Position numbers and translations under genes: made by a program. Shown piece by piece: positions 17,050 through 24,182 of a DNA stretch of 40,617 nt. This stretch comes from Candidatus Omnitrophota bacterium (lineage in GTDB: Bacteria > Omnitrophota > Gorgyraeia > Gygaellales > Profunditerraquicolaceae), in contig JAQUOV010000002.1 of the NCBI GenBank assembly GCA_028716965.1, positions 196,472 to 237,088 on the forward strand, read 5' to 3'. Numbering within the stretch: position 1 is the stretch's first letter; each line of letters begins with the position of its first letter. The notes under the pieces are model-generated. The model saw nothing but the letters and a program-made list of their open reading frames with translations. It made no database searches and was not told where the DNA came from.

Positions 17050-17561
17050 TCGAGCAGGAACTTTTATTATTAGGTTTATTGCGTCAAAGCCCAAAACACG
17101 GTTATGAAATCAAGGTCAAGATACGCCAAATCCTTTCTCTTTTTGCCGGGGTTGATTTAAAATCCATATATTATCCGTTAAGGATCTTAGAGAAAAAAGG
17201 CCTGCTTAACAAATATATAAGCAAGGAAGGCAAGAGGCCTAAGCGGTTTGTGTACAGCCTCAGCAAAAAAGGCAAGTCCCGCTTTGACGAACTGTTGAAT
17301 AAGAGCCTGCTTAATTTTAAACGTCCGCAATTCAGCCTGGATTTAAGCCTATATTTTCTGGATTATTTAAAGCCTGCGCTAAGCCGGCGCAGATTGGTTG
17401 CCAGGCTTAAAATACTAAATAAGATATCCTCCAGCATAGAAGAGACATTAAGATCCATGAAGTTTAAGAACCAGATTTCGTTATTACGCATACTCAAGCA
17501 TAACCTTTGCCTGCTTCAGGCAGAGTCAGAGTTTATCAATACGCTGCTTAAAGAAATTTAA
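17046..17561 (+). CDS. PadR-family transcriptional regulator
   Basis: The first 80 residues are a PadR winged helix-turn-helix: LLLLGLLRQSPKHGYEIKVKI, SIYYPLRILEKKGLL and FVYSLSKKGKSRF. The C-terminal 90 residues are helical and likely form the dimer interface. PadR proteins usually repress an adjacent or their own promoter by binding inverted repeats. The perfect palindrome at 17707-17730, 146 bases downstream and overlapping a strong promoter, is a candidate operator. Its ATG overlaps the accA stop, so the regulator is read with accA. Confidence 0.85.
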   Translation: MIEQELLLLGLLRQSPKHGYEIKVKIRQILSLFAGVDLKSIYYPLRILEKKGLLNKYISKEGKRPKRFVYSLSKKGKSRFDELLNKSLLNFKRPQFSLDLSLYFLDYLKPALSRRRLVARLKILNKISSSIEETLRSMKFKNQISLLRILKHNLCLLQAESEFINTLLKEI

Positions 17562-17594
17562 ACCTTTTATCCTTGATCTGGCTATCGCCCGGTC

Positions 17595-17656
17595 AAAGTG
17601 CTTGTCCTGTCTCGTAAACTCGGCAGGATTTCGCTGAATAAAATCTGTAAGGTGCT
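17595..17656 (+). repeat. Diverged copy of the 14114-14200 repeat
   Basis: AAAGTGCTTG is followed by a hairpin (CCTGTC/GGCAGG around TCGTAAACTC) and by AGGATTTCGCTGAATAAAA, which follows the sequence at 14137-14200 almost base for base. Like the copy at 14200, it ends shortly before a promoter. Confidence 0.6.
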
Positions 17657-17667
17657 CAATTTCTTGC

Positions 17668-17696
17668 TTGACAAGGGCATATTTAAATAATAAAAT
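17668..17696 (+). promoter_or_regulatory. Strong sigma70-type promoter of the polyketide-like operon
   Basis: TTGACA at 17668-17673 is a perfect -35. TAAAAT at 17691-17696 follows at the ideal 17-bp spacing. Transcription would start near 17703, at the edge of the palindrome 17707-17730. It is the best promoter in the window and faces the run of genes from 17779. Confidence 0.7.
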
Positions 17697-17706
17697 AATA
17701 GCACAA

Positions 17707-17730
17707 AATATAGTAAAATTTTACTATATT
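17707..17730. promoter_or_regulatory. Perfect 24-bp palindromic operator candidate
   Basis: AATATAGTAAAA is followed immediately by its exact reverse complement, with no spacer. It covers roughly +4 to +28 of the predicted transcript, a position where a bound repressor would block transcription. The upstream PadR-type regulator is the obvious candidate ligand. Confidence 0.6.
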
Positions 17731-17778
17731 GGTATTTATCCATCGGATGTAACCTGGTATTGTTAATGGAGTTAGTTG

Positions 17779-18045
17779 ATGATTTGGGAAGCTAGAACTA
17801 AAGAGAAGTTTGAGTTATTAATATCCAAGATTCCTGTATTCCATCGCCGGATTACTGAATCGGTAGTTACTCAACAGGCCCAAAATAACGCTCTTTTACG
17901 GAAATCCTCTCAAGTAGAAGAACAGGATGTGGTCGCTGCTTTCTTTTCCGACGTACCATCCCCTTTTTACAGCATGATGGTGCGTCTTTTAGAGCAAAAC
18001 GGCTTTAATTACAAGAAATACGGTTTCCCGAAGAATCAGGGTTAA
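17779..18045 (+). CDS. PCP-reductase-family-like small protein
   Basis: This 88-residue soluble protein begins MIWEARTKEKFELLISKIP. The pattern of a hydrophobic helix, IPVFHRRITESVV, a charged turn, and VEEQDVVAAFF resembles the small C-terminal domain of light-independent protochlorophyllide reductase subunit B, which also occurs as a stand-alone domain in non-phototrophs. The C-terminal part (PSPFYSMMVRLLEQNGF) extends beyond that domain. GGAG seven bases upstream supports ATG 17779 over the TTG at 17776. It is the first gene after the promoter and palindrome. The role is unknown. Confidence 0.55.
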   Translation: MIWEARTKEKFELLISKIPVFHRRITESVVTQQAQNNALLRKSSQVEEQDVVAAFFSDVPSPFYSMMVRLLEQNGFNYKKYGFPKNQG

Positions 18046-18047
18046 CT

Positions 18048-19061
18048 ATGCGTATAGGGGTTATTGGTTCAGGCGCAATCGGCTGTCTTGTAGCAGGCTA
18101 TCTTAAATTAAAGGGAGAAGAGGTATCCCTGGTCGGCCGCAATGATTCGGTGAAAGCAATCAGGGAAAAGGGATTGCAAATATCCGGTCCAAGGGGAAGC
18201 TTTAGAATTGAGGTCAAAGTTTCAGAGCAGCTTAATGATGCCCCGGAGATGGTTATCCTGGCTACCAAAACCCAGGATATCGAGCATGCCTTAAAAGATA
18301 ATATCAGCCTGATCCGCGATGCGTTAATATTAACTACTCAAAATGGCGTGCAGGCGGATAATATCGTTGCACAATGCCTGCCCAAGGGAAATATAGTTTC
18401 CAGCATCGTCATGTTCGGCTCTACCTGTTTAGAGCCTGCCAAGTTAGTGCATAATTTTGAAGGCTCCTGGGTAATAGGCTGGCCTTTTGGCAAAAAAGAT
18501 CCGCAGGGGCTGCTTGAGCTTAGCCGTATATTAGAGAAAGCCTTCCCGGTATTAATAGCGGACCATATTGCCGGGATGAAATTTTTGAAGATATTCGCTA
18601 ATGCCAATAATTGTCTCCCGGCTATATTGGGTAAAAGCATGCAGGAGGTTTTTAGCGATCCGGAGATAAGCCGTATAAGCATTGCTATCTGGAAAGAAGG
18701 GCTGGAAGTCATTAACCGGGCAGGCATCAAGCTGATCTCTTTGCCGGGATTCCCTACAGAGAATGTAACTAAATTAACCTCTTTGCCAACTGAGCAAGCT
18801 GCGGTCGTCTTCTCAAAGATAATGAATAATTTAAGCAGGGAACCGCTTTACGGCTCCATACTGCAGAGTATCATGCGCGGCAGGAGCTCCGAGATCGATT
18901 ATATCAACGGTGAATTCATCCGGCTTGCAGAAGAAAATAAATCTTGCGCGCCTTTGAATAGCGCCTTGGTAGAGATGGTGCACGAGGTAGAAAAGAATAG
19001 CAGGTTTTACGGTAAACTTGATTTGATTGAAAAAACCCGGGGGATAATTGGGCTAAAATGA
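18048..19061 (+). CDS. Ketopantoate reductase-like (PanE/ApbA family) dehydrogenase
   Basis: The N-terminal Rossmann domain starts MRIGVIGSGAIGCLVAGYL and shows VSLVGRN and MVILATKTQD. The catalytic lysine region is GMKFLKIFANANNC. The C-terminal helical domain contains RGRSSEIDYINGEFIRLA, the substrate motif of the family. At 337 residues it is slightly longer than PanE (about 300). Family members reduce 2-oxo acids with NADPH. No other pantothenate gene is present, so a tailoring reduction in the pathway encoded downstream is as likely as pantothenate synthesis. It overlaps the next gene by ATGA. Confidence 0.8.
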   Translation: MRIGVIGSGAIGCLVAGYLKLKGEEVSLVGRNDSVKAIREKGLQISGPRGSFRIEVKVSEQLNDAPEMVILATKTQDIEHALKDNISLIRDALILTTQNGVQADNIVAQCLPKGNIVSSIVMFGSTCLEPAKLVHNFEGSWVIGWPFGKKDPQGLLELSRILEKAFPVLIADHIAGMKFLKIFANANNCLPAILGKSMQEVFSDPEISRISIAIWKEGLEVINRAGIKLISLPGFPTENVTKLTSLPTEQAAVVFSKIMNNLSREPLYGSILQSIMRGRSSEIDYINGEFIRLAEENKSCAPLNSALVEMVHEVEKNSRFYGKLDLIEKTRGIIGLK

Positions 19062-19663
19062 GCGAAAACAAAGCGGTGAATACTCCTTTCCAAAAATTAA
19101 AACTTACGGTTACCGGTGTTTTTGGCGAATGTTACCACGGATATAAGATCGGAGATGAAATTTGTTTAGAAGATTTTACCCATGCGCCGAAGCATTTCTG
19201 TTTGGGCCTGGCGCATGCGCTTTTCCCGGTTGCATATGCTTTAAGTTTTGGAGCCAGATTCGGATTCCGCGACAACCAGAGGTCCCTTTCAGTTACCTGT
19301 CCTGATGGAGGTAAATTGGAGTTTAAGGCGGAGATATTGGATAAGACAGGTAAACTTGAGGTTATCCCCCGCGATCCTAACCATAAAGGGCCTAACCCTA
19401 AAAAAATGATTATTGAGGTAGTTAAAGCGAAAGGTAAATGCAGTTTCGGGTATAAGGTCGGTGATAAATGGGAGACGCAAGGCTTAAAATGTATCCCCGG
19501 TTTTTGCGGAGCGGCTTTTCATACGGCGTTCCCGGCTTTATTTGCCTTGAACTTCGGGGCAAAATTCTTTTTTATGGATAATCCGGATTCAATTGACACG
19601 GTTACCTGTCCTGATGGCGGGAATATTATTTTTAAAGTTAAGAGAGTAGAGGAGAATAAATAA
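19058..19663 (+). CDS. Tandemly duplicated TIGR04076-family protein
   Basis: Two repeats of about 85 residues share the same landmarks: KLTVTGVFGECYHGYKIGD with VKAKGKCSFGYKVGD, CLGLAHALFPVAYALSFGA with FCGAAFHTAFPALFALNFGA, and VTCPDGG in both. Each half thus keeps a Cys-x-x-Gly-Tyr-Lys-x-Gly-Asp and a Cys-Pro-Asp-Gly motif, which match the TIGR04076 pattern of small uncharacterised proteins. Fusion of two units is unusual. No biochemical role is established. It is co-translated with the reductase upstream (ATGA overlap) and sits four bases before the ketosynthase, so it likely belongs to the same pathway. Confidence 0.7.
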   Translation: MSENKAVNTPFQKLKLTVTGVFGECYHGYKIGDEICLEDFTHAPKHFCLGLAHALFPVAYALSFGARFGFRDNQRSLSVTCPDGGKLEFKAEILDKTGKLEVIPRDPNHKGPNPKKMIIEVVKAKGKCSFGYKVGDKWETQGLKCIPGFCGAAFHTAFPALFALNFGAKFFFMDNPDSIDTVTCPDGGNIIFKVKRVEENK

Positions 19664-19666
19664 TTT

Positions 19667-20929
19667 ATGGCTAAGCGCAGAGTTGTGATTACCGGCATAG
19701 GAGTAATTTCGCCCAACGGCATCGGCAAGAGTAATGCCTGGGATGGTTTTTCGGGAGGCAAATCCGGGGTACGTTTAGTTGAAGGCTTTGATGTATCGGT
19801 TTTTAATACCAAGATTGCCGCGCAGGTCAGGGATTTCGATCCTTTTAAATTGGGCTTAAGCCATGAAGAAGCAATGCGCATGGACCGCTATGTGCAGTTT
19901 GGTTTAGCCTCCGGTAAGATGGCCTTAGAAGACAGCAAGTTAAATCTTTCTAAAGAAGACCCCCGGCGTATCGGGGTTTGCCTGGCTAATGCTATTTGCG
20001 GCACTAAATATATGGAAGAAGAGTTTGCCTTAGTTACCGAAGACGGTAAAAAGCCCATTGACCCAAGCCTGGTACGGCCTGATCTTTATGATGCGGCAAT
20101 GTTTAATACCCCTTCTATAGAAATCAGCGCGCGTTTCGGTTTTCAGGGGATCTGCAATACTATTTCTACGGGCTGTACTGCCGGAACAGATTCCCTGGGT
20201 TTTGGCCTGGAGACTATCCAGGATGGCGAGCAGGATGTAATGGTCTGCGGGGCAGCGGAGGCCCCGCTTACCCCGATTACCTTCGGGGCGTTTGACGTGG
20301 TAAATGTCTTATCCGTGCATAATGACGATCCGCAAAAGGCCTCGCGGCCGTTTGACAACAAACGCGACGGGTTTGTGCTTGCCGAAGGCGCGGGGATCTT
20401 AGTGCTGGAAGAATTAAATCACGCCTTAAAGCGTAACGCGGCTATTTACTGTGAAGTGCTGGGCTTTGGTACCAGCTGCAATGCCTTCCATATGACGGAC
20501 CTTCCTTCTGACGGACAGGCAATGGAGACTTGCATTGCCCTGGCCTTGAAAGACGCTAATGTTAAACCTCCCGAAATAGATTATATAAATGCTCATGGTT
20601 CAAGTACGCGTATGAATGATATCTTTGAGACTAATGCCTATAAGGCGATTTTCGGTGATTATGCCTATAAGCTGCCCATTAGTTCATTTAAATCCATGAT
20701 CGGACATCCTTTGGCTGCGGCAAACGCCATTGAGATGACCATAACCAGCATGATTTTTGAGAAAAACGTCCTTCCCCCCACCATAAACCAGGAGGAGAAG
20801 GATCCGCAGTGCGATCTGTATTATATACCTAACCAGGCAATCACAAAGAAAGTAAACATGATCATGAAAACCAGCAGCGGTTTTTCCGGGATACACTCTA
20901 CGCTTATCTTAAAAAGGTTCGGTGGGTAA
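19667..20929 (+). CDS. Beta-ketoacyl synthase, catalytically intact (KS-alpha-like)
   Basis: This FabF-type condensing enzyme has the full Cys-His-His set: Cys170 in ISTGCTAGTD, His310 in NAHGSSTRMND and His347 in FKSMIGHPLA, with Lys342. Other family features are VVITGIGVISPNGIG at the start and RPFDNKRDGFVLAEGAG. At 420 residues the length is typical. Its stop overlaps the ATG of a second ketosynthase lacking all catalytic residues, the arrangement of KS-alpha and chain length factor in type II polyketide synthases. With the ACP and aromatase/cyclase downstream it probably performs decarboxylative condensation on ACP-bound malonyl units. A specialised fatty acid synthase is the alternative. 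Confidence 0.85.
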   Translation: MAKRRVVITGIGVISPNGIGKSNAWDGFSGGKSGVRLVEGFDVSVFNTKIAAQVRDFDPFKLGLSHEEAMRMDRYVQFGLASGKMALEDSKLNLSKEDPRRIGVCLANAICGTKYMEEEFALVTEDGKKPIDPSLVRPDLYDAAMFNTPSIEISARFGFQGICNTISTGCTAGTDSLGFGLETIQDGEQDVMVCGAAEAPLTPITFGAFDVVNVLSVHNDDPQKASRPFDNKRDGFVLAEGAGILVLEELNHALKRNAAIYCEVLGFGTSCNAFHMTDLPSDGQAMETCIALALKDANVKPPEIDYINAHGSSTRMNDIFETNAYKAIFGDYAYKLPISSFKSMIGHPLAAANAIEMTITSMIFEKNVLPPTINQEEKDPQCDLYYIPNQAITKKVNMIMKTSSGFSGIHSTLILKRFGG

Positions 20930-22158
20930 TGGAAAAAATAGCGGTCACAGGTATAGGAGTAGTCAGCCCTTCGGGAATAGGCAAGCGGCAGTTTTGGGCC
21001 AACATTAAAAGCGGCCGTTCATTTATTAAAAAGATTACGCGTTTTGACGCTTCAAAATACCCGTCGCATATAGCAGGGCAGATTGACGATTTGGAAAAAT
21101 ACAGTCACATATCCGAAAGGCTGCTGAAAAAGATTGACGCCTTCTCGCATATGGCGCTGGTTGCTTCGGAGCTGGCCATGCAGGACGCAGGCATAGATAT
21201 AAGAAATGAGGATCCCAACCTGGTTGGTATCTTCTTAGGTAACGCCATCGGCGGATGGCTTTATGCGGAGACGGAATTAAGGGATTTGTATTTGGAGGGC
21301 AGGGAAGGGGTTTCTCCTTATATGGCTTCTGCCTGGTTCCCTGCGGCCCCTCAGGGGCAGGTTTCTATTTATTATGGTATAAAAGGTTTCAGTAAAACTG
21401 TTGTCAGCGACCGGGCAAGCTCGCTTATGGCTTTGGGTTATGCCCGGAAAGTATTATATAAGAATAAATTGAATATGATTTTAGCAGGAGGAATGGAGGC
21501 GCCGGTTACACCTTATGCCCTGCTATGCTGCAATACATATGGCGCCTTGTCCACGCATAACGAAGACCCGCAGGCTGCCTACCGGCCGTTTGATAAACAG
21601 CGCAGCGGTTTTGTTATCGGAGAAGGTGCAGGTATTGTTGTTATGGAGAGCATAGAAAGGGCAAAAAAAAGAGGCGCAAATATTCTAGGTTACATCGCCG
21701 GCTATGGTACCTCTTGTGACGGAATAGACAGGATTAATCCTTCTTCCGACGGTAAAGAACTGGCGCGCGCTATAAGCATGGCGCTTAATGACGCGGGGAT
21801 AAATCCGCAGGATATCGGCTATATCAGCTTGGACGGCCTGGCTGTAGATATTTGGGATAACTCTGAAATTAAAGCGCTGGAGCTGGTTTTTGGGGAGAAC
21901 CTGAAGAAAATTCCCGTAAGTTGCCCAAAATCCATGTTTGGCAATTTGCTGGGAGCATCCGGGGCGCTGGATATGATTATTGCGTTTCTGTCTATGGAAC
22001 ATAGCTTGGTTCCACCGATACTGAATCTGGATACGCCGGTTTTAAACGGCATAAACTATGTGGCAAAAGAGGCCCGGGAATATAAGGCGGCTAAGGCTTT
22101 GGTTATCTCGCGTGGCCGCGGTGGGATTAATTCGGTCCTGGTAGTTGAAAAACCGTAA
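20929..22158 (+). CDS. Non-catalytic ketosynthase homologue (chain length factor / KS-beta-like)
   Basis: The fold is conserved over 409 residues (IAVTGIGVVSPSGIG; RPFDKQRSGFVIGEGAG). All three catalytic positions are replaced: alignment with the upstream protein puts Arg162 at the cysteine (VVSDRASS), Asp302 at the first histidine (ISLDGLAV) and Asn339 at the second (KSMFGNLLGASG). The lysine (Lys334) is kept. Chain length factors of type II polyketide synthases lack the cysteine, often with Gln in its place, and pair with KS-alpha to set product length. The intact frame and the one-base stop/start overlap with the active enzyme show it is maintained and made in equal amounts. It is unlikely to condense by itself. 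Confidence 0.82.
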   Translation: MEKIAVTGIGVVSPSGIGKRQFWANIKSGRSFIKKITRFDASKYPSHIAGQIDDLEKYSHISERLLKKIDAFSHMALVASELAMQDAGIDIRNEDPNLVGIFLGNAIGGWLYAETELRDLYLEGREGVSPYMASAWFPAAPQGQVSIYYGIKGFSKTVVSDRASSLMALGYARKVLYKNKLNMILAGGMEAPVTPYALLCCNTYGALSTHNEDPQAAYRPFDKQRSGFVIGEGAGIVVMESIERAKKRGANILGYIAGYGTSCDGIDRINPSSDGKELARAISMALNDAGINPQDIGYISLDGLAVDIWDNSEIKALELVFGENLKKIPVSCPKSMFGNLLGASGALDMIIAFLSMEHSLVPPILNLDTPVLNGINYVAKEAREYKAAKALVISRGRGGINSVLVVEKP

Positions 22159-22206
22159 AACACGGCCAGATACTATTTAAAAATAACCGGCAAAAGGGAG
22201 GAATGA

Positions 22207-23667
22207 ATGAAGATATTGTTTGTTATGCCGAAAGTTGGCGCCTGGGCAACTCATGGTATACATAGATCGCCAAATCAGCTGTATGCGCATTGGGCAGCGT
22301 ATGTGCGTGAAAGAGGCTATGAAGATGTAGCGGTTATTGACGGCAAGGCTGACCAAATCGCCATGGAGGAGCTTGTTGAACAGGTAAAGACCAGGAATCC
22401 CGATATTGTGGTAATGGGAGAACAACTGCACGGATATGGCGGATATGGAGTCTTGCGTCATTTTAAGGATGCGGCTGTCGGGATCAAGAAGGCTTTGCCT
22501 AAAACAAAAATAGTCCTTGGAGGGTTATGGTATTCGGCTATGCCTGTGCCTACGTTGGAAGAAAACCCCGCGGTTGATTTTGTGGTCATGGGGGAGGAGG
22601 AGTCTTTCGGAGATTTGGTGGAGGCAATAGATAAGAATAAGCCCCTTAAAGACGTAGGCGGCGTTACCTGCCGCATTGACGGAAAAATCGTTATGGGGCC
22701 GCACAAACCGCTTATGCAAGACCTGGATAAGCTTCCTTTGCCAGCGTATGATTTATTCCCGATGGATAAATATGTAGGCCACACTTATTGGAAGCCGTTT
22801 GTGGATATGGTTACCTCAAGAGGTTGCCCTTCGGCATGTACCTTTTGTTATGAATGGGACCAATTTGACCCGCGCTCTCCATCGGATTTTTTAAAATGGC
22901 GCGCTAAATCTCCGGAAAGAGTAATGGAAGAGTTGGACCTCCTGCATAAAAAATACGGGGTTAAGGTCGTTGTCATTCAGGATGACAATTTTAATGTAGA
23001 CCCTGAGAGAGTGCAGAGGTTCTGTGAACTCAAGAAGGCATCTAATAACCCGATTAAATGGGTATCCTTAGGCCGGGCCATTGATTGGGTCAACTGTGAA
23101 TCTATCCTGCCATTAATGAAGGAAAATGGTTTATTCATGGGGGTTTTTGGCATTGAGGTGACTACTCAGTCAGAGCTTAAGAAAATCGCCAAAGGTATCA
23201 CGATCGACCAGATCAAGAAAACCATAGAGATGTTCCGCAAAAATGATATCGCTATTGTCGCAGACATTATGATGGGCTTTGATTATGATACCGAGGAGAT
23301 TGTCAAACAGCGTTTTGAGTTTACTGATCAGGTGGACCCGGATGTTCTGTGGGTAGGTTATGTTACTCCTGCGCCGAATTCGCCGATGTGGAGGATCGCG
23401 TTAAAGAAAAACTGGATAGACCCTAAAAAGGTAGATTTTAGCCAATGGGATTTCTTGCATCCGGTAATCCCCACAGATTATCTTTCCACGGAGGACCTGG
23501 GGCGCCTGGGCTCATGGTGCATGCGCGAGTTTTTTTCAAAGCCGGGCAGAATAAACCGTATTATGGAGAGTAATTTTGATCCACTTGCCAAACTTTGTTT
23601 CCAGGACGTGATGAATGGGATCAATAAATGGGAAGCGGCAGCGACAAAAGGAGAAGTGCAGATATAA
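22207..23667 (+). CDS. B12-binding radical SAM protein (BchE-like class B)
   Basis: The first 150 residues are a cobalamin-binding-type Rossmann domain (KILFVMPKVGAWATHGIHRSP, IVVMGEQLHGYGG, KIVLGGLWYS). The radical SAM domain follows with the cluster motif CPSACTFC in TSRGCPSACTFCYEW, and ends near residue 400. GGGAGG precedes the ATG. Class B enzymes do methylations, ring closures and rearrangements on unreactive carbons; anaerobic cyclase BchE is one. Here it sits between the ketosynthase pair and the ACP gene, so modification of the acyl chain or ring is a reasonable inference. Each turnover would make 5'-deoxyadenosine or S-adenosylhomocysteine. Confidence 0.85.
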   Translation: MKILFVMPKVGAWATHGIHRSPNQLYAHWAAYVRERGYEDVAVIDGKADQIAMEELVEQVKTRNPDIVVMGEQLHGYGGYGVLRHFKDAAVGIKKALPKTKIVLGGLWYSAMPVPTLEENPAVDFVVMGEEESFGDLVEAIDKNKPLKDVGGVTCRIDGKIVMGPHKPLMQDLDKLPLPAYDLFPMDKYVGHTYWKPFVDMVTSRGCPSACTFCYEWDQFDPRSPSDFLKWRAKSPERVMEELDLLHKKYGVKVVVIQDDNFNVDPERVQRFCELKKASNNPIKWVSLGRAIDWVNCESILPLMKENGLFMGVFGIEVTTQSELKKIAKGITIDQIKKTIEMFRKNDIAIVADIMMGFDYDTEEIVKQRFEFTDQVDPDVLWVGYVTPAPNSPMWRIALKKNWIDPKKVDFSQWDFLHPVIPTDYLSTEDLGRLGSWCMREFFSKPGRINRIMESNFDPLAKLCFQDVMNGINKWEAAATKGEVQI

Positions 23668-23845
23668 ATTTTGCGTGTTTTGCCGAGCCTTGTTCTCGCA
23701 GCATCGCTTGATTTTCCCCAGCGTGGAAAATCTTCGCTTCGGCAAAAATTTTCGCTCTGCCTATACATATATTAGGGTTAACCTTGCCCGCTTAAATTTT
23801 TGAGATGCTGCTCAAACTAAGTCTCGGCACCCGCAAAATTTATAT
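23662..23845. repeat. Large imperfect inverted repeat, element 1 (184 nt)
   Basis: The outer arms ATATAAATTTTGCG (23662-23675) and their exact complement (23832-23845) form a 14-bp perfect stem that includes the stop codon of the radical SAM gene. Further nested pairs are GCCGAG 23682-23687 with CTCGGC 23823-23828, and GCAGCATC 23698-23705 with GATGCTGC 23804-23811. An internal hairpin GATTTTCC-CCAGCGT-GGAAAATC lies at 23710-23732. TTTTGCCGA (23678-23686) can alternatively pair with TCGGCAAAA (23739-23747). No gene lies inside. Confidence 0.75.
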
Positions 23846-23877
23846 ATAGGATATTTTTAAAGTAATGGGAGGATTAT

Positions 23878-24108
23878 ATGAAGGATAAAGTTAAAGAAGT
23901 ATTAGCAAATTTATTAAAAGTAAAGATTGAAGAGTTAAAGGATGATCTGCCTTTGTCAGCCAGTATCGGGGTTGATTCCACTGAAATGGTAGAATCGGTA
24001 ATTGCGCTGGAGAAATCATTCGGGGTAAAGCTCAACATTAAAGAGATAACCAAAAATTCGACAATTAACGATATCGCAAATAATATACAGGAAAAGTTAG
24101 CGCAATGA
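23878..24108 (+). CDS. Acyl carrier protein
   Basis: This acidic 76-residue protein has the four-helix ACP pattern. The phosphopantetheine attachment site is Ser34 in GVDSTEMVE, a variant of the usual DSL. Helix 1 starts KDKVKEVLANLLKV and the C-terminal helix is TINDIANNIQEKLAQ. A GGGAGG precedes the ATG. It lies between the radical SAM enzyme and a cyclase-family hydrolase, in the same direction as the ketosynthase pair, so it is most likely the dedicated carrier of the polyketide-like pathway and not the housekeeping AcpP, which would normally sit beside fabD/fabG/fabF. Confidence 0.85.
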   Translation: MKDKVKEVLANLLKVKIEELKDDLPLSASIGVDSTEMVESVIALEKSFGVKLNIKEITKNSTINDIANNIQEKLAQ

Positions 24109-24182
24109 ACCCCGCACCTTCTGTAGTTTCAATATTAGAAGGTGGGGTTTAAAAGGAATAAATAAGAGGAAGGTGCGGGGTG
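24108..24182 (+). promoter_or_regulatory. Three-arm RNA switch candidate covering the ribosome binding site of the cyclase gene
   Basis: Arm A (24109-24121, ACCCCGCACCTTC) is perfectly complementary over 13 bases to arm C (24169-24181), which contains the AGGAAGG site and part of the GTG start of the next gene. Arm A can also pair with arm B (24138-24149): CACCTTC with GAAGGTG and AACCC with GGGTT, leaving two bases bulged. A-B and A-C exclude each other. If A-C forms, translation start is hidden; if A-B forms, it is free. Arm A starts right after the ACP stop. No known riboswitch class is recognised. Confidence 0.55.

Noticed and set aside
22207..23667. Anaerobic chlorophyll cyclase BchE
   Set aside because: Only the general class B layout is visible and no chlorophyll pathway genes accompany it.
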